DNA of 35,303 nucleotides, from positions 1-35,303 of the forward strand of contig JAOPZW010000338.1 of assembly GCA_025963905.1 (NCBI GenBank), read 5' to 3'. This DNA is from Solirubrobacterales bacterium. Its GTDB lineage: Bacteria > Actinomycetota > Thermoleophilia > Solirubrobacterales > Solirubrobacteraceae. The notes under the pieces are model-generated. The model was not told the DNA's origin. It made no database searches and saw only the letters and a program-made list of their open reading frames with translations. Both the position numbers and the translations under genes were made by a program. Shown piece by piece: positions 17,996 to 26,506 of this stretch (positions within the stretch are counted from its first letter, which is position 1; each line of letters opens with the position of its first letter).

Positions 17996-18792
17996 GTTGC
18001 TGGTTCCTCCTCCTTGACCGGCGACCAATGGCGGCGCCGGTACGCGAGATCGGCCATGCCTGGAAGCACCTGCTCGAGCCAGGCGATGGCGTAGTGCCTG
18101 CCGGGCACGACGACCTCACGGCGCGGGTGGGCGACGAGGTCGGCGATCGTGGTCGCCACGAGCTCGGGCTGCGGCATCGCCGCCCGAACGTGCGTGGTCA
18201 TCGCGGTGTCGATGTTGCCGGGTGAGACGAGCGAGACCGACACGCCGGTCCCGGCCAGCTGCCGGCGCAACGCCAGCGAGAAGCCGCGCACGCCATATTT
18301 GCTCGCCGAGTAGAGCGGTTCCATGGCCACCCGCCCGGAGAGCGACCCCACCGAGATGACCGCTCCGCGGCGGCGTTCCAGCATGTCCGGGAGCACGGCG
18401 CGCGTCAGCAGGATGGCGCCGAGCAGATTCACCTCGAGCAGGCCGATGACGTCATCGGGTGGGCTCGAGGCCAAGGGTTTCGACCAACCCGCGCCGGCGT
18501 TGTTCACCAGCACGTCGATCCGCCCGAAGGTCGCCATGGTGCGCTCGGCCAGCAGCGTCACCTGGCTTGCGTCCGCCACGTCGGTGGGAATCACGATGGC
18601 TTCGCCGCCCGCTTGACGTATGGCTCGCGCCTGGGCCTCCAACTCGTCCACGCGGCGCGCCGCGAGCACCACGGTCGCACCACGCCGTGCGAGCTCGCGC
18701 GCCGTGGCCGCGCCGATGCCGGAGCTGGCGCCGGTCACGATCGCCACGTCGCCGAGCAGCGTCGGCCGCGCCGTCTCCGCCTCGTGGACCAT
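17983..18792 (-). CDS. Short-chain dehydrogenase/reductase
   Basis: VAIVTGASSGIGAATARELARRGATVVLAAR; VNNAGAGW; YSASKYGVRGFS. Confidence 0.9.
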   Translation of the reverse strand: MVHEAETARPTLLGDVAIVTGASSGIGAATARELARRGATVVLAARRVDELEAQARAIRQAGGEAIVIPTDVADASQVTLLAERTMATFGRIDVLVNNAGAGWSKPLASSPPDDVIGLLEVNLLGAILLTRAVLPDMLERRRGAVISVGSLSGRVAMEPLYSASKYGVRGFSLALRRQLAGTGVSVSLVSPGNIDTAMTTHVRAAMPQPELVATTIADLVAHPRREVVVPGRHYAIAWLEQVLPGMADLAYRRRHWSPVKEEEPATWTS

Positions 18793-19833
18793 CTACGTGT
18801 TGACCTCCTCCCCGACGCGCGCAGGAGCGGGCTCGCGCGCCGGGAGCTCACGGTCTCGTTGCCGGTACCAGGCGGCCGCGAGACGCACGCCCTCGCGGAG
18901 GGCCACCCGAGGCGCGTAGCCCAGCTGGCGCCGCGCCCTGTCGATCACGTAGCGGTTGTCGGTGCCGAAGAACGCCACCCCGAGCCGGGTGATCGGCGGT
19001 CGCCGTGACGAAGGTACGAGGGTCGCGAGGCGCTCGGCGGCGTAGCCGGCGGCGTAGAGGGCCCGGTAGGGGATGTGGAGGCGCGGTGGCCGCGCGCCGA
19101 TCTCGTGCGCGATCGCGTCAAGGAGCTGTTGCTGCGTGAGCGGGCCGTCGCTGGTGATGTTGTAGGCCCGGCCGAGCGCGCGCTCGTGGTCGAGTGCGAG
19201 GAGAAGCCCCTGGACAGCGTCGGTGACGTAGACGAAGGGCAGGGCGTTGTCGCCCGAGCCCACCACGATGGCTCTGCCGGCGCGCAGCCGGTCCGCCATC
19301 TGGCCGAAATGCAAGGCATCGCCGGGTCCGAAGATCTGGTCCGGCCGGACGATGACGGCGGGCAGGCGATCCTCGGCGATCATCCGTTGCACCAGCACGT
19401 CCCCCGCGGCCTTGGTGATCGGGTACGGATCGGGGAACGGCGTCAGCGGAAAGCCCTCGTCGGCGGGGCGTCCCAGACCGACGCCGTAGACGCTCGACGA
19501 GCTCATGTGGACGAGGCGGCGGGCGCCGGCGGCGAGCGCTGCCCGGCAGACGTTCTCGGTGCCCGTCACGTTCACCGCGTGGTAGTCCGCCATTGGGCGC
19601 CAGACATCCATCATGGCGGCAAGGTGGAGCACTCCGTCCACGCCCTGGGTCGGAGCAATCAGCGCCTCTCGATCGCGGATGTCCCCCCGGTGGATCGCGA
19701 CGCCGCGCTCCTCGAGCCATCGGGTGTCCTCGGTCGGCAACGCCAGCACCCGCACGCTGTCACCCCGGCGTTGCAGGGCCGCCACCACATGGCGCCCCAC
19801 GAAGCCGTTGCCGCCGGTCACGAGGATCTCCAT
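18793..19833 (-). CDS. NAD-dependent epimerase/dehydratase family protein (copy 2, close paralog of copy 1)
   Basis: MEILVTGGNGFVGRHVVAALQRRGDSVRVLALP...YPITK; strongly similar to 16988-17995 along its length. Confidence 0.88.
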   Translation of the reverse strand: MEILVTGGNGFVGRHVVAALQRRGDSVRVLALPTEDTRWLEERGVAIHRGDIRDREALIAPTQGVDGVLHLAAMMDVWRPMADYHAVNVTGTENVCRAALAAGARRLVHMSSSSVYGVGLGRPADEGFPLTPFPDPYPITKAAGDVLVQRMIAEDRLPAVIVRPDQIFGPGDALHFGQMADRLRAGRAIVVGSGDNALPFVYVTDAVQGLLLALDHERALGRAYNITSDGPLTQQQLLDAIAHEIGARPPRLHIPYRALYAAGYAAERLATLVPSSRRPPITRLGVAFFGTDNRYVIDRARRQLGYAPRVALREGVRLAAAWYRQRDRELPAREPAPARVGEEVNT

Positions 19834-20843
19834 CACACGTGTCCGTTCGTTGCCGCGGCCGCGCCGTAGGCCCCGCGATACCACTCGACACTGCGCCTGA
19901 CACCCTCGGCGAGGCCGACCTCCGGCGAGAACCCGAGCTCGCGCCTGGCGCGGCTGATGTCGAAGCGGTTCTCGCCGCCCAGCAGCTGGATGCCGTACCG
20001 CATGATGGGCGGCGGCTGCCGTCGACGAGTCAAGCGGCCGACGGCCTCCCCGACGGCGCCCAGCGCCACGCCGAGCTCGTACGGGATGCGCCTCGTGGGT
20101 GCCGGGGCGGCCAGCTCGGCGGCGATGGCGCCGACGAAGTCCCGCTGCGTCACCGCCTCGTCGTTGACCAGCAGATAGGACTTGCCCACCGCCTGTCCCG
20201 CCTCGCTCGCGAGCAGGATGCCCCGCGCCGCGTCGCGGACGTAGATCAACGGCAGGTGGTTGCGCCCGGAGCCGAGCATGATCATCCGGCGCTTCTCGAT
20301 CGTCCCGGCGAGGCGGGCGAAGCTCGCGGTGTCGCGCGGGCCGTAGATCCAGCCGGGCCGCACGATCGTCACCGGCGCGCCCTCGTCTCGGATCATGCGC
20401 TCCAGCAGCCGCTCGCCCGCGACCTTCGACCGGCTGTACGGGTTGGGCTCCGCGCGCAGTGGCGCGCTCTCGTCGGCTTCGCCTCGCACATCGTTGCCAT
20501 GGACGGTGATCGAGCTGACGTGCACGAAGCGGCGAACGCCGGCGGCCAGCGCCGTTCGCACCAGCGCCTCGAGGGCGCGCACGTTCGTCCGCTCGTATTC
20601 GGCCTCCGGGCCCCACGGCCCGGTTCGGGCCGCACAGTGCAGGACGCAATGCACCCCGCTCAACGCCTCATGGAGCGACGCGCGGTCGCAGATGTCCCCG
20701 GTATGGACCTCGAGCTCGGCCTCGGCCAGCGCGCCGGCGCCGTCGGCGGGGACCAGGACGCGTGGCCGCTCGCCGCGTGCCAGAAGCAGCTCGGTCAGAT
20801 GGCTGCCGAGGAAGCCGGTGGCGCCGGTCACGAGCAGCGTCAT
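19833..20843 (-). CDS. NAD-dependent epimerase/dehydratase family protein (copy 3)
   Basis: MTLLVTGATGFLGSHLTELLLARGERPRVLV...HVSSITVHG...YSRSKVAGE. Confidence 0.88.
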   Translation of the reverse strand: MTLLVTGATGFLGSHLTELLLARGERPRVLVPADGAGALAEAELEVHTGDICDRASLHEALSGVHCVLHCAARTGPWGPEAEYERTNVRALEALVRTALAAGVRRFVHVSSITVHGNDVRGEADESAPLRAEPNPYSRSKVAGERLLERMIRDEGAPVTIVRPGWIYGPRDTASFARLAGTIEKRRMIMLGSGRNHLPLIYVRDAARGILLASEAGQAVGKSYLLVNDEAVTQRDFVGAIAAELAAPAPTRRIPYELGVALGAVGEAVGRLTRRRQPPPIMRYGIQLLGGENRFDISRARRELGFSPEVGLAEGVRRSVEWYRGAYGAAAATNGHV

Positions 20844-21892
20844 ACGCCTTCCCGCTCTCCCGGATCCCGGGCCAGGCGCAAGGTCCCGCGCAGGGTCAGG
20901 CCCATGACGCTCAGGCAGATGAGCCCGCTGGCGGTCATGAGGACGGCGGTCCACGGGTGCGAGAACAGGAACATCGCACCCACTCCCGAGCGGTCGAGCC
21001 CGAACAGCCCCGAGAAGATCAACAGGCCGATGAGCTCGTTGCTTCCGACCTGGCCGGGCGGCGTGGGCAGGATGAACGCCAGGTTGTAGAAGGTGTAGCC
21101 GTAGAGGATGGTGGGGAGGGCAACGGTTACGCCGACGGCCTTGAACGCCAGGAAGCAGAAGACTGCGTCGAGACCGACGGCGACGGCGGTATACGCGGCC
21201 GCGGTGAGCATCAAACGCGGTTGCCGGATGAGCGCCAGCAGGGTGTCGACGAACAGCACGATGAATGGCTCGACCCGCTGTCGTGCACCGCCGGGCAGTG
21301 CCGCGGCCAGCGGGCCTGTGAGAAGCGCCAGGGCTCGCTCGCGTCGCCAGGCCGCGAGCGCGAGGATGACGACCCCGAGACCGACCACCGCCATCGCGGA
21401 GAGCAGCAACACCCAGAGCGGCCGGCTCAGGTGGAGATGCACGAACGGCAGGAGCGCGAGAAGGCCGACCGCCGGCAGGAGGTCCATGGCCTTGTCCATG
21501 CTCACCGTCGCCAGCGATCGACTGACCGGAATGCCGTCCGAGCGCCGCAGCAGCAGGCTCTTGGCCAGCTCCCCGCCGCGGACCGGCAGCAACCAGTTGA
21601 GGAACGTGGCCACCTGATAGATGGCGACCGCCCGGCGAATGCTCACCTCGCACGGCCGCAGAAGGCAGCGCCAGCGCATGGCACGGACGACATACGCCCC
21701 GAGGAACGCGACGCCGCACAGGAGCGCGAAGCCGATGCTGAGGTGCTCGAGCCGCCGGTAGACCGCGTTCACGTTCACCAGGCGCAGGAAGGTGACGATC
21801 AGGAGGGCCCCGGCACAGAGCCCGAGGATCGTGCGTAGCGCCACGGCGCGGACGCGGGTGGTCCGGACACGAGGTGTGGCAGCTACCTCCAT
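20840..21892 (-). CDS. Lysylphosphatidylglycerol synthase TM-region / flippase-like membrane protein
   Basis: MEVAATPRVRTTRVRAVALRTILGLCAGALLIVTFLRLVNVNAVYRRLEHLSIGFALLCGVAFLGAYVVRAMRWRCLL...LNWLLPVRGGELAKSLLLRR...FILPTPPGQVGSNELIGLLIF, PF03706-like pattern. Confidence 0.82.
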   Translation of the reverse strand: MEVAATPRVRTTRVRAVALRTILGLCAGALLIVTFLRLVNVNAVYRRLEHLSIGFALLCGVAFLGAYVVRAMRWRCLLRPCEVSIRRAVAIYQVATFLNWLLPVRGGELAKSLLLRRSDGIPVSRSLATVSMDKAMDLLPAVGLLALLPFVHLHLSRPLWVLLLSAMAVVGLGVVILALAAWRRERALALLTGPLAAALPGGARQRVEPFIVLFVDTLLALIRQPRLMLTAAAYTAVAVGLDAVFCFLAFKAVGVTVALPTILYGYTFYNLAFILPTPPGQVGSNELIGLLIFSGLFGLDRSGVGAMFLFSHPWTAVLMTASGLICLSVMGLTLRGTLRLARDPGEREGV

Positions 21893-22422
21893 GAGCCCGC
21901 CCTCCCGCTGCGCACGTGTGCGGCCTCGTGGCAGGGACCGCACAGAGCGATCAGGTTCCGTGGCTCATACGACGGCAGCAGCCACGGCTGCTCGCGGAGA
22001 TGCGTGCCGACGTACCCCGCCCGCGTCCCGCAGGCCTGGCACGAGAAGTCATCCCGCTCCAGCGCCGCCGCCCGCGCCTCGTCCATGCGCGCGTCGTGAT
22101 GGGCATCGAGCACGACATGCAGGCCCATGCCCAGGGCGACCGGCAGCAGCTCCCGTCGGCGAACGCCGGCGACGAGGACGGCCAGCAGGGCCGCGGGACT
22201 GTGGAGGACCCGCGTCGCCGGGTGCTGGGGCGCGTGGGCCTGGTTGAAGAAGCGGATCGCCGCCGGGGGGCTCCACCGGCGCTGTCGCAGGCAGAACCAC
22301 AGGTAGTGGTCGGCGTCGACGAACACGCCTGCAGCCCAGAGGTCCAGCGCGCGGCGGCCGAGCAACGGGGAGACCAGCGCGGCACCCGCCGTGGAGAGGG
22401 CGATGTGATCTCGCACGCGCAT
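21883..22422 (-). CDS. Membrane hydrolase-like N-terminal region fused to an HNH-type zinc domain
   Basis: N-term MRVRDHIALSTAGAALVSPLLGRRALDLWAAGVFVDADHYLWF; C-term FSCQACGTRAGYVGTHLREQPWLLPSYEPRNLIALCGPCHEAAH (CxxC...H...N...CxxCxxxxH). Confidence 0.65.
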   Translation of the reverse strand: MRVRDHIALSTAGAALVSPLLGRRALDLWAAGVFVDADHYLWFCLRQRRWSPPAAIRFFNQAHAPQHPATRVLHSPAALLAVLVAGVRRRELLPVALGMGLHVVLDAHHDARMDEARAAALERDDFSCQACGTRAGYVGTHLREQPWLLPSYEPRNLIALCGPCHEAAHVRSGRAGSWR

Positions 22423-23420
22423 CACACGGCCGCCGGGAGGTGGCCCTCCCCCCGGTACCACGCCATGCTGCGCGTGGTACCGGTGGAGAGCTCCGTGGGG
22501 GCTGCGAAGTCGAGCAGGCGCTGCGCCTTGGCGACGTCGTAGACGCGGCTGTGCGTCAGGAACTCCAGTCGGCTGCGCGTGAGCGGAGCGGACGCCTTGA
22601 GCGTGGGGGGGAGCCGGTCGCAGAGCGCCGCCACGGCCCGGGCGGCGCGGAGCGGGATGTGCCCCGGCGGCAGCCGGGTGCCGCCGGCTCGCGCGATGGC
22701 TTGTGCCAGCTCACCCAGCGCCACGGGCCTCCGCCCGGCGAGATGGAAGCACTCGCCCACGGCCGCGTCACGCTCGCCGCACCGCACCAGCGCCTCCGTC
22801 ATGTCGTCGATGTAGATCGGGTGCAGCCAGACCGTCCGCCGGCCGATGGGACGGAACTGGCGGCGAAGGACCGACCGGAAGAACGCGAGGAGATGGAGGT
22901 CGCCGGGCCCGTAGACGAGCCCGGGTCTGGCGATGACCGCGGGGAAGCCGGCTCGGGACGCATCGCGGACGGCGAGCTCGGCTTCGGCCTTCGTGGCCTC
23001 ATAGACGTTGGTGGGACGAAACGGGGCGCTCTCGTCGGCGGGCCGGTCACCCGTCACCCCCAGGACCCCCGTGGTGCTGCAGTGGACGAACCGCTCCAGC
23101 GCCGGCGCCTCCTGACAGCAGGCGAGGAGCAGCTTCGTCCCTTCGACGTGCGTCCTGCGGTACTCCAGCCCCGGGACGCCCGGGGCGAGCAGGCGGCCCG
23201 CGAGGTGGTAGACGACTTCCACGTCCTCCACCGCGGCGGCGACAGCGACGGTATCGGTGATGTCACCGACCACGATCCGGGCGCCTTGGTCCAGCAGCGG
23301 CTTTGCCTTCTCGGGCGACCGCGCCAGCACGCGCACCCGCGCCCCGCCGGACAGGAGGCGGCGCACCAGGTTCGCACCTAGGAACCCGGTCGCACCGGTC
23401 ACGAGCACGGTCGGGCTCAA
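22422..23420 (-). CDS. NAD-dependent epimerase/dehydratase family protein (copy 4)
   Basis: SPTVLVTGATGFLGANLVRRLLSGGARVRVLARSPEKAKPLL...YEATKAEAEL; likely TTG start overlapping the radical SAM stop (TTGA). Confidence 0.87.
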   Translation of the reverse strand: MSPTVLVTGATGFLGANLVRRLLSGGARVRVLARSPEKAKPLLDQGARIVVGDITDTVAVAAAVEDVEVVYHLAGRLLAPGVPGLEYRRTHVEGTKLLLACCQEAPALERFVHCSTTGVLGVTGDRPADESAPFRPTNVYEATKAEAELAVRDASRAGFPAVIARPGLVYGPGDLHLLAFFRSVLRRQFRPIGRRTVWLHPIYIDDMTEALVRCGERDAAVGECFHLAGRRPVALGELAQAIARAGGTRLPPGHIPLRAARAVAALCDRLPPTLKASAPLTRSRLEFLTHSRVYDVAKAQRLLDFAAPTELSTGTTRSMAWYRGEGHLPAAV

Positions 23421-24559
23421 GCCGACCGCTCCACCATGTGTGCCGCGCGTCGCCGGGCCACCCTGGAGCGCGCCACGTCGGCCACGACCTTCGTGACCGT
23501 CGGCCCGTGGGTGAGCATGTTCGTATACGCCGCGTTGGCCAGCGGGCAGTGGCACTCGCCGGCCTTGATGCTCCGCCGCAGCTGGGCGGCCTTCCCCGTG
23601 CGCCACACGGAGCCGAAGTCATAGTCGTGCTCGCGCAGGTTGCCCATGGACTGCGCCCGCACGCAGCAGGGCCAGACGTCTCCGTTGGGGGCGATCTGCG
23701 CGGAGGCCACACCCGCCATGCACGGGATGACCTGGCGCTGCTCGCGCAGCGTTCGCTTCACGAGGTCGTAGTACTGGCGGCGGAAGGCCTGGGTCACCTC
23801 GGCGACGCCGGTGAGCCGCTGCTCGCGCATGCTCTCCAAAAGCGTGTCGATCGCGACCGTGTACTTCTCGACCGTCGGCGTGATCCCCAGGCCGACGGTG
23901 TCGAGCTCGACGCGCTCCTCGGCGATCTCCGTGATGTAGGAGTCAGGCTCGAGCTCCCGTTGCACGTACTCGCACAGCTCCGGGAACGAGTCGACGTTGA
24001 AGTTCGAGATGACCGTGTGGATCCCGAGCGTGAGGTGCTTGTACTGCTTCTGCAACTCCTTGAGGGCGGCCCAGGTGATCATCGCGTGGGACCAGTTGTT
24101 CCGGACCCCGCGGACCTCGTCGTGCTTCAAGCCGACACCGTCGAGCGAGAGGTTGATGATCACCTGGGATTTCGGCGCCGCCTGCAGCACCTGCTCGATG
24201 CGACCCGGGATGACCTTGTGCTGGATGCCGTTCGTCGGGATGTTGATGATGCCCGGCCGGCAGTGCCGGTAGGCGCTGGCCACCATCTCGGGCAGCTCCT
24301 TGCGCAGCGTGGGCTCCCCGCCGCTGAACGTGAACCAGTACGGGGCGTCGCCCAGGGACTCGTAGACGCGGTCCCACTCGGAGAGGGTGAGATCGTCGTT
24401 GGGCAGGAGCCACACGTTGCAGGTCTTGCAGCGCGAGTTACACCGATAGCTCACGCTCACGGTGATGTTCACCGGCAATCTGAGGACGCGTCCGGTGGAG
24501 TACGACGCCCTCAGCGCGGGAATTTCAGGTAGGACCTTCGCCATCCCCATTTGAGACAC
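23417..24559 (-). CDS. Radical SAM protein with SPASM-like C-terminus
   Basis: NITVSVSYRCNSRCKTCNVWLL (CxxxCxxC), FTFSGGEPTLRKELPEM, and IAPNGDVWPCCVRAQSMGNL...GECHCPLANAAY. Confidence 0.9.
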   Translation of the reverse strand: MSQMGMAKVLPEIPALRASYSTGRVLRLPVNITVSVSYRCNSRCKTCNVWLLPNDDLTLSEWDRVYESLGDAPYWFTFSGGEPTLRKELPEMVASAYRHCRPGIINIPTNGIQHKVIPGRIEQVLQAAPKSQVIINLSLDGVGLKHDEVRGVRNNWSHAMITWAALKELQKQYKHLTLGIHTVISNFNVDSFPELCEYVQRELEPDSYITEIAEERVELDTVGLGITPTVEKYTVAIDTLLESMREQRLTGVAEVTQAFRRQYYDLVKRTLREQRQVIPCMAGVASAQIAPNGDVWPCCVRAQSMGNLREHDYDFGSVWRTGKAAQLRRSIKAGECHCPLANAAYTNMLTHGPTVTKVVADVARSRVARRRAAHMVERSA

Positions 24560-24563
24560 ACTC

Positions 24564-26021
24564 CTAGCTCGGCATCGACGCTGCGGGCTCGGCCGCCAGC
24601 AGCGGTATCGGGAACGACCTTGCGAGCGGCGGCCCGGCCTGTGGGAAGGCGATCACCCCGCAGGCGAGCGTGACGTGGGCGGTCTCGCCGTGGCCGTTGA
24701 GCGAGACCGGCGTGGTCTCGAACTGCTCCACGAGCTCACGAGCTCGCTCTTCCGCCGCCTCACGGTCACCGGCCAGCAGGGCGACGATCGTCCCGCTGCG
24801 CTGGATGGACACGGTGGCCTTGGACCCGAGCGCTCGCTTGATGTGCTCGGTCACGCGCCGCGTCAACTGGCGGCCGGCATGGACCCCCAGCTCGAGCTGC
24901 TGGCGGTGGAAGTCGACGATGTGGAAGACCAGGATGTTCTGCTGGCCGTGGGCATTCGCTCCCTCCGCGATGTGCAGTTTCGTCGTGGCGGAGACCGCCC
25001 ACACGTGCTGCGGCCGGCGGCGCTTCGCGTCGTAGTGGCCCAGCCCGCGGGCGGCCGCTTCGAGCCCGATGGTGCCCACGCTCCACAGGGCGGCGCGCGG
25101 TGTGGTGAAAGACCCCGATCCGCCTAGCGCCTGGAGCACCCGCCGCGCGCTCATCGTCGAGGCCGAATAGGCCTGCTGCTCGCGCACTTGCAGATGCCCC
25201 GCGTGGATCCGGCGCCGCTGGCGCAGGAAGTCGCCGACGGTCGCGGGTCCGCGGTTGTAGACGACCGCCTCCGGCTCGTATACGAGCTGATACCCGAGCT
25301 GGGTGACGAGGGCCTGGATGGAGATCTCGTCGACTGCCGTGTCGAGCGGGATGCTCGGCACGACATTGCGGAATGCGACGATCTCACCCAACTTCGGCGA
25401 TTCGCGCGCGATGCGGTCGTGCAGTCGCCACTGAAGGTGAACGGCGTGGCCCAGGAAGGTCGTCTCGCTGTTGACGGGCGTCGGGTGTCCTCCCACCATC
25501 CCCACGGCGGGGTCGTGGAAGTGGCGGACGAGCGCGTCGATCGTGCCGTCCTTCACCAGCACGTCCGCGCTCACCATGAGCAGGATCGGAGACCGTGCCG
25601 CGCTGATGAAGAGGTTGATCGCGGATGCCTTCCCTTCGCGGCACTCCTGCTCGATCAGGCGCACGCGCGGGTCGTCGCGGGCGATGTCGGCGACGATCGG
25701 CGCCGTTGCGTCCTCGCAGCCACTCGCCACCACGATGAGCTCCGTGATGTGGCTCGAGGTGAGCTTCTGCCCGAGGATCGTGCCGATGGCCTCGGCGATG
25801 TTGGCCTCTTCGTTGTACGCCATGATGCCGACGCTGCAGCCGAACCCCCGTTCGGGCAGCACCCCCGAATCGACGGGACGGTCCCTCAAGTCCACCGACA
25901 CGTCTGCCTCCCTCGACGTTGTGCCTGCCATGTCTGGGCCCAGCCTCGGGCTCGGGTTTTCCACGGTGATTCCAACGCCCGTTCCGTGAGCCCGGAACTC
26001 CGGACGAAACTGCCGCGTCAT
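24564..26021 (-). CDS. GT2 glycosyltransferase with a C-terminal degenerate GGDEF-like domain
   Basis: GCSVGIMAYNEEANIAEAIGTILGQKL...LIVVASGCEDAT...LMVSADVLVKDGTIDALVRHF; C-term ILVFHIVDFHRQQLELGVHAGRQLTRRV...RSGTIVALLAGDREAAEERARELVEQFE...HVTLACGVIAFP. ATGA overlap with the upstream gene supports start 26021. Confidence 0.8.
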   Translation of the reverse strand: MTRQFRPEFRAHGTGVGITVENPSPRLGPDMAGTTSREADVSVDLRDRPVDSGVLPERGFGCSVGIMAYNEEANIAEAIGTILGQKLTSSHITELIVVASGCEDATAPIVADIARDDPRVRLIEQECREGKASAINLFISAARSPILLMVSADVLVKDGTIDALVRHFHDPAVGMVGGHPTPVNSETTFLGHAVHLQWRLHDRIARESPKLGEIVAFRNVVPSIPLDTAVDEISIQALVTQLGYQLVYEPEAVVYNRGPATVGDFLRQRRRIHAGHLQVREQQAYSASTMSARRVLQALGGSGSFTTPRAALWSVGTIGLEAAARGLGHYDAKRRRPQHVWAVSATTKLHIAEGANAHGQQNILVFHIVDFHRQQLELGVHAGRQLTRRVTEHIKRALGSKATVSIQRSGTIVALLAGDREAAEERARELVEQFETTPVSLNGHGETAHVTLACGVIAFPQAGPPLARSFPIPLLAAEPAASMPS

Positions 26022-26281
26022 CCCTGCCCGCGCATGACTTGCCGAGCGATCTGGCGCACCTTGTGCTCCACCCGCCCACCTCGCTCGGCACGCTCGTTCA
26101 TGGCGCGCTCGTGCGCCTGGATCAAGAAGGCGGGCGTGGCCGGGCCGCCGGGCAGCCCCTGCTGCCTTTGGATGCCGGCGAGGGCCTCGTAGTGCTGGCT
26201 CGCCCAGTAGACGTTCATGCGGCACGAGACGCAGTTCCACTCCTGGTCCGGCGTCTCGGCGCCGCATTGCGGGCACTGCAT
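26018..26281 (-). CDS. Small zinc-ribbon protein
   Basis: MQCPQCGAETPDQEWNCVSCRMNVYWASQHYEALAGIQRQQG...; CxxC...CxxC. Confidence 0.75.
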   Translation of the reverse strand: MQCPQCGAETPDQEWNCVSCRMNVYWASQHYEALAGIQRQQGLPGGPATPAFLIQAHERAMNERAERGGRVEHKVRQIARQVMRGQG

Positions 26282-26506
26282 GGCCAACCCCCTCTGTGTC
26301 CAGGCGTTGCTCGACGACGGCATCCTGGCCACGCGCAGTTCCACAACGCTTCCAACAACTAGCCGGAATTCAGATATCGGCTCGCGCGAGTTCGGCGGCC
26401 GGTTCGCCGTTCTAGTCGTGGAGGATCAAGTCAATGCGACTGAGATCGCTTCCTTCGATTTGGTCATGGGGCGAAGGCATCGGTAGCGGGCGTATGGGGG
26501 GGCCGC

